Of a stretch of 64,000 nucleotides of DNA, positions 55,310 through 64,000 are shown piece after piece; the stretch's first letter is position 1; every line of letters begins with the position of its first letter. The translations under genes were made by a program, and so were the position numbers. The notes beneath the pieces are model-generated. The model did not search any database and was not told the DNA's origin. It saw nothing but the letters and a program-made list of their open reading frames with translations. The DNA is taken from NCBI RefSeq assembly GCF_000699445.3, contig NC_067195.1:87058569-87122568 (forward strand). The letters are read 5' to 3'. The DNA comes from Schistosoma haematobium (taxonomy: Eukaryota > Platyhelminthes > Trematoda > Strigeidida > Schistosomatidae).

Positions 55310-55580
55310 TGGTGTTGTGGTGTGTGCTAATGATGTCAACAGATATAAGTAGTATGTATCATTAATAGAAAGTGAAATGCCTGGAGGTAGAAGATTAAGA
55401 AGATCGAAGAGAAGAGAACGAGAACAGAGAATGATTAGTGTCGAAATGAAGGAACAATGAAGTCTGAGACGATTGATTGACATTTTGTAAATGAAGTATT
55501 CACTGTATTTTACTATCATGTTCTGTAAATTTCTATTCAAATACATTAGTTTGTTCGCACTAGTGTTCTAGTTCACTACA
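55310..55580 (+). repeat. Interspersed repeat U3
   Basis: Starts with the palindromic 'aatgatgtcaacagatataa' block and ends 'ttagtttgttcgcactagtg', collinear with 33385-33680. Confidence 0.68.
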
Positions 55581-55724
55581 GTGTAATTTAATAGCAAATT
55601 TTAATGCTTCGGTTTCTGATACCTTTTATACTACTCATAGTTTCATTAATAGTAAAAACACTTAGTTATATCTTCTATCCATAGAAATATTTAAATCTTA
55701 ATAATAATAATTTATTTAAACACA

Positions 55725-56215
55725 TAAACATTGATACAAGGAGACACCAAATAGATATGCGCCACATAAATCATTCATTCGAATTGTATGAGGGCTGTGA
55801 TACTGCTTAGGTGCCTAAACCGAAGCAAATGGTTTTCTTAGGGGACCACACCACGGACCTTTCACTTAAAGGTCTGATCCACGAGGCAGTGGAGCAATGT
55901 CAGGAGATGCAGTCTCATGGTAGCCGGTGACCAACGATTGGTTCATGCGCTATTTGTTCCTTCAGGATACTGGAGCCAATGGGTTTTCCAACTACCCTAG
56001 GTGAACTCTCTGTGTCAACCAACCCGATTAAAGCGCCGGACATTCTCTTTTCGTCCTCTCAATTTCGTAAACAACAGTAATGCCACAAGGAGGCAGTGAT
56101 TAAGACTTCCTTGGCAGTGGTTGTATGCACGTGGCCATGTGAGGGCGTTTCGAGAGAGAGAGAGAGAGAGAGAGCTGACTCTCTCCACTCTCGGTCGTAC
56201 CAGGGCATTTGGAGG
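55725..56215 (+). repeat. Unidentified GC-richer repeat U5
   Basis: Contains 'tctgatccacgaggcagtgg', 'cagtctcatggtagccggtg' and 'gagccaatgggttttccaac'. A relative lies in reverse at 61850-62185. A (GA)n tract at 56152-56174 lies near its end. No protein is recognised; it may be a transposon fragment. Confidence 0.55.
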
Positions 56216-56514
56216 CAATCAGAGGAATTATTGGAATCTATAAACTATAAAATATCACGATTGATTTTTTTAAACTTTAGTCAATTTGTGATATTAGTTG
56301 ATCACTAACTAACTTAAAGGGGTCTTAAAAGAATAATCAAATGGGATCATTTTAAATTGGAGATTGAAATCAATCAATGTGAAAACAATCTAGAATGCGA
56401 ACATTATTTTGTTTTGATAGATGTTTCATTAGATTGGTAAAGATGATTAAATCATATCCTATTCCATTCCTTATTTACTTATTGTTATAACGTGAAAAAG
56501 GGCTACTGATTAGA

Positions 56515-56745
56515 GGGTAGCGAACGAATTTATCGATCGGGCCAAAGACGCCTAGGGTTCTGATTGGTCCCGCTTCCCTGTCTAGCCCAGTCAGTTGAGT
56601 CCAGAACGCAAGTCTCAACCTCAGAGATATGAATAGTTATATTTCAAACATACTCTTTTTATATACCATTCAAGCAGACCACATCGTACCATAAAGTAGA
56701 AAATAACATTGTACAATATTGACCAGTAGGAAAACGATACGTGAA
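56515..56745 (-). mobile_element. Solo-LTR-like repeat, partial, minus strand
   Basis: 'ttatcgatcgggccaaagac', 'cacatcgtaccataaagtag' on +, same order as 47935-48265. Confidence 0.6.
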
Positions 56746-57710
56746 ATAAATATTGATCAATAAGAAAATGACACCATCTCAAATCCAAGAATAGCGTTAG
56801 ACTTAACAGAATAATTTTTGGGATATTTTCCTGAATATCCCAACACTTATGTACATGTGAACAATCATATACACATAGAATGTAATCAAACGTTAGTATC
56901 AAGATCACTGAGAGATGTACCTAACACTATTCCAAATCATTAAGCGTTAAATGTTCCGATAAACTCATAGAGTTGAAAACCATATTCCTTGATAGTAAAA
57001 CATTAACTTTGAATCCTCTTTACTAGTTTTTGTAAAAGAAGTTTCAAATATATGTAATCATGGTAATCTGTAAACCATCTCAATCTTTATTATGATGTAA
57101 CAATCTCTTATTGTTTTAGTATTAAGTAATTACTCTTTTCTTTATATATTCCGATTATCACTTCTTATTTATTACATAATTGATCTGTATTAGTTTTGGT
57201 TTTCAGTAAAACAAAGAGTTATGTTCTTATCTTCTTCATGTGTACACATGTAAAAACATCCCATTCATTAGTAAATCTAAACGATTCCAAGGTATACATT
57301 TAAGTTGTTCATATATCTAGAGAGATTTGGCAAATTCTGTCATTAATATCAAGGAAAGGGAAAACTCGACTACTACTAGAACTCAGTACATCAACAGACA
57401 ACTCTCTAATGTTTGTTGCTATGATTACTGTGTTCAAGTCCTTATGCAATCATTAATATTGATCTGTATAGATCTATTCATTTGATCATTTTCAATAAAA
57501 TACAGGATGTATAAATGTTATTATTCAACATTTAATCAACATTGATGACCACTTCTATAAACTTAACTTAGTTATGAGGTTTAACTTTCTATAAATCGAT
57601 CAGTTTATAAACAAGTGTAGTTTCATTAATGACAGAATACAATTTTGTCCTTTTGCTATGACTGATAACAATTTGACTATTCCAATTGACAATTCCAATT
57701 GATATCATGA
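56746..57710. other. Unassigned AT-rich sequence
   Basis: Nothing is recognised. Confidence 0.45.
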
Positions 57711-57714
57711 ATGA

Positions 57715-57880
57715 ATAAATGTTAGGCCATCAATAAAAAACTTGGAAACACTGGATGGTATGCGAAATCATGGATACACACTATTAAGTAGGAGTCTCAT
57801 ACTACCGTCCAATGCTTCCAAGTTTTCAATGGTAGTCTAACATTCATCCATTCATGATATTCATTGAAACTCAAGAATCT
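57715..57880. mobile_element. SINE-2 head-to-head remnant
   Basis: Minus-strand sliver 57722-57757 ('aacttggaaacactggatgg') joined to a plus-strand ribozyme/tail remnant ('gtaggagtctcatactaccg'). Core lost. Confidence 0.65.
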
Positions 57881-57914
57881 GCACATCCCTAGATTGATAT
57901 TAGTAAATTATTAG

Positions 57915-58120
57915 ATTTTTCCGGTTAGCACCTTAGAGGAAAAAAGAAATTCCAAAGAACAAATTACGTTGGGAAATAGAAGCAGATATAAAAAGGATGA
58001 ATAACAACTGGAAAGAGCTGGAGACGATTGCTCAAGACAGATTTGGATGGAGTGTACTGGAAAGTGGCCTATTGCCCCTCTACGACGTGTGGTAACAGGC
58101 GTAAGTAAGTAAATAAGTAA
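57915..58120 (+). mobile_element. RTE/SR2-like 3'-terminal fragment
   Basis: 'aaattacgttgggaaataga' to 'ggtaacaggcgtaagtaagt' plus tail to 58118. Confidence 0.85.
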
Positions 58121-59585
58121 GTATATTATCAGATGTAACTGTACAGTATATATATGTAACATAAATCAATCATTCATACGCAGTATTCCTATCAAATGAA
58201 ACGTACTTTTCATACTTATATCGTTGAATTATGAAAAGAAAAAAAATTGTAATTTTTCACGTCATCCATTTTAGAGTTACTATACACGTTTATGCATCCA
58301 TCGATATGTGCGTGGGTGTATGTGTCTGCTTGTTTGTTTGTGTGTGTATGTATGTGTTAGTATGAATGCGTAGAAATTGTGTTACCAAGTTAACTAATAT
58401 TTATCTACAATAATTACAATGTTGAAAACCAAAAATAAATAATAAAAAAATTATGAAAGAAAACGTAACTCTATGCACTAGATAAACATCAAAACTTTTT
58501 TTTTTATATTAGAAAAACAAAAATGGTAATCATCTATTGACGTTATCATTTATTATTCCTATAACAGTTAATATAAGTGGAGAAAAAATGTTTTACATTA
58601 GACAAAACATAGAGAGAGAGTGAGAGAGGGGGTTGAAATAGACAAAATCTAAAAAGAGGTAAGGTGGGGTTAGGATGGGATGGGGTGGAGTGGGGTGGGG
58701 TGGTGTATCAAAAATAAAGTAAATCAATCTCTACTTATTTCATAAATTAGTCATTCATTCAAACAATATCAATATTAGTATGAGTTGTGTTTTCATTGTT
58801 CATTGAAACACGCTATTTGATTATGTTTGTTTCTATGCATCAATGAACATGTGAACATCTATTCTATATAAATAGAATTTGAATTTTTTTTCTTTAGTTA
58901 AACAACAAAAAAAAGAATTAGATGGTTCATTTAATCATGTCACTTTTTTTCTCTAATTATTATGATTACTACTAATAATACTACTGATAAGGATAATGTA
59001 AGTAGTATCAATGATATATCACTACTAGTCCTATTATACATACTGTGACTATTAATACGACTACTACTAATAATAATCTCAGTAGTATTAGTGTCAACGA
59101 TGCAGCACTACTAGAGTTCTATTACATATATATAAAGAGAGAGAGAGATGAAAAAAGGTTTTCCCTGCCAGCTGTACAATGAAATGTCATTTAGATTATT
59201 GAAGCTCATTAAATTATTCATTTCATGGTGTTTATCTAATTCTCTATTGTTGTCGTTGTTGTTGCTGTTGTTTTTGTTGTTGAGATTGTTCATGTCATGG
59301 TAGCAATCATTACTACTTCTATTACTACTACCACTATTATTATTATTATGTAACTAATTAATTATTTATCTTTTATATTGTCAACAAATAAAACAAACCA
59401 ACGAAAAAAAACTTGTTTATACTTTCGTTGTAAACACGTTCCTTAATAACAAGAAGAAGAAGAAGGAAAAAAGCAAAGAGACAAACGAAAAGAGTCATAA
59501 AATTACATTGAATTCAATCAGGAGAATAAACGAAGAGAATTTGACAAGATTATTGTGTAGGGAAAGTTATTTATATATATATATA
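58121..59585. repeat. AT-rich and microsatellite region
   Basis: (GT/GTGT) tracts 58310-58345, GA run 58610-58625, GGGGT-rich repeats 58665-58704 (taggatgggatggggtgg-type), ACT/TAG imperfect repeats 58965-59110, TTG repeats 59248-59282 and a TA tract at 59571-59587. No gene. Confidence 0.65.
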
Positions 59586-59589
59586 TATG

Positions 59590-59850
59590 TGTGGGTTCGA
59601 GTCCAGGAGTAAACATCAACTCTCAGATGCAGGTACATCCAGCTGACGAGTCTCGCAATAGGACGAAACGTGCGTCAAAATAGATTCCACTGTTAGTGAC
59701 GATCATTCATCTTTGTTTATAAAATGCTTGTGAATTAAGTCAATATCGAGTCATTACGCACAGTATGTACATAAATCAATAAGAGACTAATCAATTTCAG
59801 TTCTAAATATCAATTGGAAGATTTAAGTAAACAATACCAAGTGAATGTGT
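59590..59850 (+). mobile_element. Smalpha, from B box to tail end
   Basis: Starts at the B box (gggttcgagtccaggagt), then the ribozyme and the tail to 'aaacaataccaagtgaat'. The ribozyme has core CTGACGA (59643-59649), stem II GTC/GAC, GAAA (59665-59668), stem III ACGTGCGT and GTC ending at 59676. The 3' side of stem I is replaced by AAAATA, so stem I cannot close normally. Confidence 0.87.
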
Positions 59851-60044
59851 ATATGGGTAGTTTATTGCAGACTATAACCTCAGTATAAATGAATTGATCA
59901 TAGAGAAATGAGATGAGTCGCGTTTATCTAGTCATTAAGAGTAATCAGATTATAGCAACTATCGTATAATCAATTTCGATGATGGTTAATTTCAGTTGAG
60001 CCATTTTATTAACTTAATTAATAGACAATGTTATTTGAATATCA

Positions 60045-60595
60045 GTAAATCAAGAGCAGTATATTTGCAATTGAACGACATCTGTAACTCAAAACAACTG
60101 TCAACCAACACCAAGGTCAGGATTTTCAATACAAATGTCAAGACAGTTCTACTGTATGGGGCGGAAACTCAGAGAACTAAGAAAGCCATCATCCAGAATA
60201 TACAAGAGTTTATTAACAGTTGTCTATGCAAAATACTTCAGATCCGTTTGTCAGACAATATCAGCAACAACCTATTGTGGAAGAAAACAAACCAGATTGC
60301 AGTGGAAGAAGAAATCAGGAAGAAGTGCTAGAAGTGGATAGGACACACATTGAGGAAAGCACCCAACTGCGTCACAAGGCAAGCCTCCACTTGCAATCCT
60401 CAAGGCTAAACAAAGGGGAATAGGAAGACCATAGAACACATCACGCCGAAAAATGGAGATAGACATGAGAAGAATGAACAACAATTGAATAGAATTAGAA
60501 AGGAAGACCCAAAACATAGTGGGTTGGAGAATGCTGGTTGGTAGCCTATGCTGCATTAGGAGTAACAGGTATAAGTATGTAAGTAAGTAAGTTGA
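60045..60595 (+). mobile_element. RTE/SR2-like 3' fragment
   Basis: C-terminal module: [20 protein letters not shown] in one open frame to 60331, then the Arg-rich end shifted, finishing 'ggtataagtatgtaagtaag'. Its last 205 bp are nearly identical, including disabling changes, to the reverse complement of 63790-64000. Confidence 0.9.
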
Positions 60596-61460
60596 TCTAT
60601 TGGCAATTCACAAATCTATATATTATTATTGATTTACACAGAATGAATGAAACAAAAAGACGTTCATATGTTTAAAAATACGCCCATTATCTTTTGAAAC
60701 TGTATATATTTTCCTTACTAGGGTATTAACGAGGATTATATATATATATATAGGTTTGCATAGATACATGCATTACATTAGTTACGAGATAATTGTCCAT
60801 TGAATATTGACTTCATACACAACAATTGATTTCTTTTCAATACATCCATCTATCTATATCTATGCATATATATATGTATATATCAGTAAAGGCCTATAGA
60901 GATTGTTTCGTTTCTAACTAAGCGATCATATAACAATGAAAATAAAAGCAAAAGAAGAAGAAGAAGAAGAAGAAGAAGAAAATTTCACTCTTTACAATGA
61001 ATGAATAATTGAGAAATATTCGTGACAACTACTTCACTGATAAAAGAGAGTTTTTGTTTTCTTTTTTTTCTTTTTACCCTATTCAACTCATAACTTTCTT
61101 GAAACAATCCTTTTTAGGTAGTTTACTTTTTGTCTCTTCTTTTCTTTCTTCGTTTTTCTTTTCTTTTCTTTTCTTTTTTTGATTCCGTGTAGAATTGAAA
61201 TTGGACTGTCATTTATTCGTTAAAGCAATGCAATTAATAAGCAACATGATCAATGTAATGGCAAAATACCACTAATGAATCCATGAATTCTGTTGTTTGT
61301 TTGTTCTTTTTTAAATAAAGAATTTACATTCAAGTTTGTATTTCTATGTGATTTGTATACGGTTGATGAAGTAAGAGGATATTAACGGAATCAATAAGTG
61401 AATGGTTAATTATTAAACAACTAAATAAGTAGAGAATAAGTATTCATGAATGATGACACC
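60596..61460. repeat. AT-rich low-complexity region
   Basis: TA tracts (60738-60753, 60866-60883), (GAA)n at 60954-60981, TTTTC runs near 61136-61180. No gene. Confidence 0.65.
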
Positions 61461-61464
61461 GAAT

Positions 61465-61690
61465 CACAATTGATTGATCACTGGATGGTGATCAATGTCA
61501 TGCTTGTCTAGTCCTTATTAGTGCAGATCAAATACTATCGATCATGTTGCAATGTGGCCACCAGTCTAGGTGACTCGACACTGCGGGCACTATGCATTGA
61601 GATTTAGATGATGGTTGGAGGTAGTCAACAGGACACCCTAGACCCGGGTTTCGTGCTACTTGGCACTCGTCAGCAAGGTGACACGAGATC
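61465..61690 (-). mobile_element. SINE-3 copy, minus strand
   Basis: Complete tail (caattgattgatcactggat ... gttgcaatgtggccaccagt on +) and an intact ribozyme. The tRNA-like head is cut at 'gtgacacgagatcgaatccg', where it meets the inverted plus copy. Confidence 0.85.
61634..61680 (-). ncRNA. Hammerhead of SINE-3, apparently intact
   Basis: Stem I CACCTTG/TAGGGTG (seven pairs with two G-U); core CTGACGA (61673-61667); stem II GTGC/GCAC around CAAGTA; GAAA (61652-61649); stem III ACCCGGGT; cleavage after C at 61641 (GTC). All catalytic positions are consensus. Confidence 0.85.
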
Positions 61691-61830
61691 GAATCCGCCA
61701 GGGAGCACCGGTTCCCTCAAGATTACAGACACACCTTGTTGACGAGTGCCAAGTAGCACGAAACCCGGGTCCAGGGTTTCCTGTTGACTACCTCCAACCA
61801 CCATCTAAATCTCGATGACATCGAATGCTC
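61690..61830 (+). mobile_element. SINE-3 copy, B box to early tail
   Basis: B-box relative (gagatcgaatccgcc), ribozyme (61731-61778) and 'gttgactacctccaaccacc'. The ribozyme stems are perfect (stem I CCTTG/CAGGG, stem II GTGC/GCAC, stem III ACCCGGGT), but the core reads TTGACGA, so C3 is lost and activity should drop. Confidence 0.83.
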
Positions 61831-61849
61831 TGATACGATTGAGAATGGG

Positions 61850-62185
61850 ATGAGTCAGTTCTCCATCTACAAATGCTCTCATATGGCAACACTTATACAG
61901 CCACTGTCAGAGTAGTCTTACTCAATGCCTGTTCGAGGCAGAGATGTTGTTTATGAAGTTGAGAGGATAAAAAGCGAATGTCCGGATGATAAAGGATCCA
62001 CCTAGATGGGTTGGAAAAACCTAATTCTAAACCAATGAGCTTCAGGATTCTGAAGGGACAAATAGCGTGTGAATCTATTGTCGTTCATCGGCTACCATAG
62101 GACTGCATCTCTAAATGTTGCTTATTGATTAGGCCTCTAAGTTAAAGGCTCGGGGAGTAATCTCCTAAGAAAAAGTCCACAATTC
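61850..62185 (-). repeat. Unidentified repeat U5, minus strand
   Basis: 'tcattgtcgttcatcgg'-type block, 'ctaccataggactgcatctc' and 'taaaggctcggggagtaatc' on + are the reverse complement of parts of 55840-56060. Confidence 0.5.
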
Positions 62186-62224
62186 ACACTTGAAAACTTA
62201 TTTAATTTATATTTTATCTTGGAA

Positions 62225-62335
62225 TTATTTTCTTGAGATGAGTACTTCTGAAGAGTCTTATAATGGGACGAAACGGTCGTCCAGGTTTTCCATGGTACTC
62301 TAGCTTAAATTGATTCATGAATTCAACTATTAAGT
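62225..62335 (+). mobile_element. SINE-2 3' half with short ribozyme
   Basis: CTGAAGA core, stem II GTC/GAC, GAAA, stem III ACGGTCGT and GTC, but the 3' stem I segment between two 'ccag' repeats has been deleted ('gtccaggttttccatgg'). Confidence 0.78.
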
Positions 62336-62865
62336 AAACAAAAGCATTTTGAATCACTTAATTGTGTTTAAATCTGTGTGCAGTTTTAGCCACTAATGAA
62401 GGATAGGCTGTTTGTTGTCTTTGTCTGTGAAGAAAACTATGTACGTAAATATGAACAGGGAATATGATCGTTGGCTGTAATCGATCATTAAAAAGGAGCT
62501 AACATCATATGAATCTAATCGTTTAGTTCTGATCATTAGTTTTATTGATTTAAATCTATAACACAATTTAACTAATGTGAGATATTTGATGTCAACGATC
62601 AACAAGTGGAATACTTACGCTAACATTAATATGGTTTACTTGTAATCCTAATGAAGTTGATTATTATTCATCCTACTTAGACACACGTCATTCAGTTTCA
62701 TATTCTATAATGTTACTACTGAGTTACTCGAAGAGCCAGTGATCTCTTGTAGGATTGATATACTTTTACTGACTAATGAGTATTGGTCTATTTAAGTTTT
62801 ATCAAGATGTTAGGGTTTACATTATTTATACAAATTCATAATCAGATCATTATGATAATAAACAA
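62336..62865. other. Unassigned AT-rich sequence
   Basis: Nothing is recognised. Confidence 0.5.
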
Positions 62866-62869
62866 TATG

Positions 62870-63198
62870 GAAATGTGGAGGCACTGGACGGCCGTTCCGT
62901 CCTAGTACGAGACTCCCCGGCAGTGCGCACCCAGGGTCTCGCACCACGCGGGGCTCGAACCCAGGACCTACTGGCTTCGCGCGCGAGCACTTAACCATTA
63001 GACCACTGAGCCGGCATCCAACAGTGTTAATGTCTAACTTCAACCAATCCACGAAGTTGCGCCACCATATACCATTGTCTTCAGTGAGCTGATATCTCAC
63101 AACAGACCTGGTTGTACTCCACTGGTAACGGCTTCCCACTAGAACTCCAGGAGTATCTCTTGAAGTCAGTCACTAGTGAGCAGACGATTATTATCAGA
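62870..63198 (-). mobile_element. SINE-2 unit with best Pol III-like boxes
   Basis: Minus-strand A box (gccggctcagtggtct, near 63016-63001) and B box (gggttcgagccccgcg, near 62963-62948) at tRNA-like spacing, and full leader to 'gctcactagtgactgactt'. Ribozyme stems I-III are complementary, but the core is CCGGGGA with GGAA, so it is inactive. GC-rich and little diverged. Confidence 0.88.
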
Positions 63199-63375
63199 AG
63201 GGGTTTGTGGAGATTTTTAGAAATTTTCACAGATTGAAATCATGAGTCAGTTGAAGCTAGACCACCATTGAAAACCTGGAAGCACTGGACGGCCGTTTCG
63301 TCTTATCATGCGACTCCTCAGCAGTGCGCATCTACGATCCTGCTCGCAGGATTCGAACTCAGGGTCTTCAGTATT
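63199..63375 (-). mobile_element. SINE-2 3' half, tandem to preceding unit
   Basis: Complete tail (starting at 'aaggggtttgtggagat' on +), intact ribozyme and B box (caggattcgaactcaggg), ending near 'tcttcagtattaattc'. It is upstream of and head-to-tail with the unit at 63198-62870. Confidence 0.87.
63282..63327 (-). ncRNA. Hammerhead of SINE-2, apparently intact
   Basis: Stem I GCACTG/CAGTGC perfect; core CTGAGGA (63321-63315); stem II GTC/GAC closing a nine-base loop; GAAA (63299-63296); stem III ACGGCCGT; cleavage after C at 63288 (GTC). All catalytic positions are consensus; stem II is short. Confidence 0.82.
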
Positions 63376-63784
63376 AATTCTCTTCTGAATGTTATCTATA
63401 CAAATATCTATAGATTGTTTTATAGAAAGTTCTCTTTATGTTTCTACACTCTCATGGGAATACTAAGCAACATTCATCAACAAAAAAACAAACAAACGAA
63501 ATCAGAAGAGAACAAAAAAATTAAAAATATGGACAGTAAAATCTTTAAACAACAAAGTGTTTATTTCAGTTATCAATGTAAACAGTCATATTGAAGTAAA
63601 CAAAAGTTTTACTGTTGAATAATATAAAAACAAACTATTAGTAATAGATTTTAATTAAACAAAAAAGAATAAACGGGCAAATTGTTGTTTCAGTAAACTA
63701 TTCAGTAATATACATTTAAGACCATAAATATGACATTCGAACTTAGGACCCTCGATTCTCAACCTCTAGACTATTGAGCAGGCA
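63376..63784. other. Unassigned AT-rich sequence
   Basis: A-rich tract near 63480-63500. A short SINE-2-like head remnant may lie at 63736-63785 ('acattcgaacttaggaccct', 'ctagactattgagcaggcat'). Confidence 0.5.
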
Positions 63785-64000
63785 TGCTGATGGTTACTTA
63801 CTTACTTGCTTGCTTACACCTGTTACTCCTAATGGAGCATAGGCTACCAACCAGCATTCTCCAACCCACTATGTTTTGGGTCTTCCTTTCTAATTCTATT
63901 CAATTGTTGTTCATTCTTCTCATGTCTATCTCCATTTTTCGGCGTGATGTGTTCTATGGTCTTCCTATTCCCCTTTGTTTAGCCTTGAGGATTGCAAGTG
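63785..64000 (-). mobile_element. RTE/SR2-like 3' end, minus strand, runs off the window
   Basis: Starts with the reverse-complement tail (tacttacttacttgcttgct) and continues through the C-terminal module. Nearly identical to the reverse complement of 60390-60593, sharing the same non-functional substitutions. Confidence 0.9.

Noticed and set aside
62948..63016. Possible tRNA gene on the minus strand with good A and B boxes
   Set aside because: It cannot form a full cloverleaf by eye and belongs to the SINE-2 head, present in many copies.

Overview
This window looks like a large intronic stretch of a blood-fluke genome (genus Schistosoma, species not determined). The composition is AT-rich. 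The decisive marker is several copies of the tRNA-headed, hammerhead-ribozyme-bearing repeat known as Smalpha. They sit beside RTE-type (SR2-like) and CR1-type (SR1-like) non-LTR retrotransposons and Penelope-like elements with a GIY-YIG endonuclease. There is no bacterial-style gene arrangement, CRISPR array or operon.

Only one host gene is recognised. It is an EAG-type (KCNH family) voltage-gated potassium channel on the minus strand. Three consecutive coding exons are visible: 13203-12973 and 10385-10254 (the N-terminal PAS domain) and 1007-688 (the end of the cap/linker region plus a low-complexity spacer). Reading phase is consistent across both introns and GT/AG splice sites flank every visible exon boundary. 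The first exon and all transmembrane, pore and CNBHD exons lie outside the window or were not found. The 50 kb to the right of 13.2 kb is therefore probably the preceding intron plus intergenic DNA.

Everything else is mobile-element debris, low-complexity DNA or unassigned AT-rich sequence. I group the repeats as follows. (1) Smalpha: tRNA-like head, hammerhead, about 330 bp. (2) 'SINE-2': a second, very abundant tRNA-headed repeat of about 400 bp, with A box and B box followed by its own hammerhead-like core (CTGAGGA, stem II, GAAA). (3) 'SINE-3': a third tRNA-headed repeat with a hammerhead (CTGACGA, GTGC/GCAC stem II, GAAA). (4) RTE/SR2-like elements, mostly 5'-truncated, ending in GTAAGTAAG tails. 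(5) A second non-LTR family ending in CTGA-type tails, and one CR1-like fragment. (6) Penelope-like 3' ends. (7) Solo-LTR-like repeats with TG...CA ends and a TATA box. (8) Two families of short terminal-inverted-repeat elements (MITEs). (9) Unidentified interspersed repeats U1-U5.

The most interesting pattern is that three tRNA-headed families with different sequences share one architecture: Pol III-like head, minimal type I hammerhead, then tail. Several ribozymes are apparently intact (7708-7756 +, 61680-61634 -, 63327-63282 -, 54776-54731 -). These repeats occur in tandem units or as head-to-head inverted pairs, and some junctions fall next to the predicted cleavage site. This resembles the biology of retrozymes and small self-cleaving circular RNAs. 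Penelope-like fragments, a proposed helper machinery for such elements, occur in the same window.
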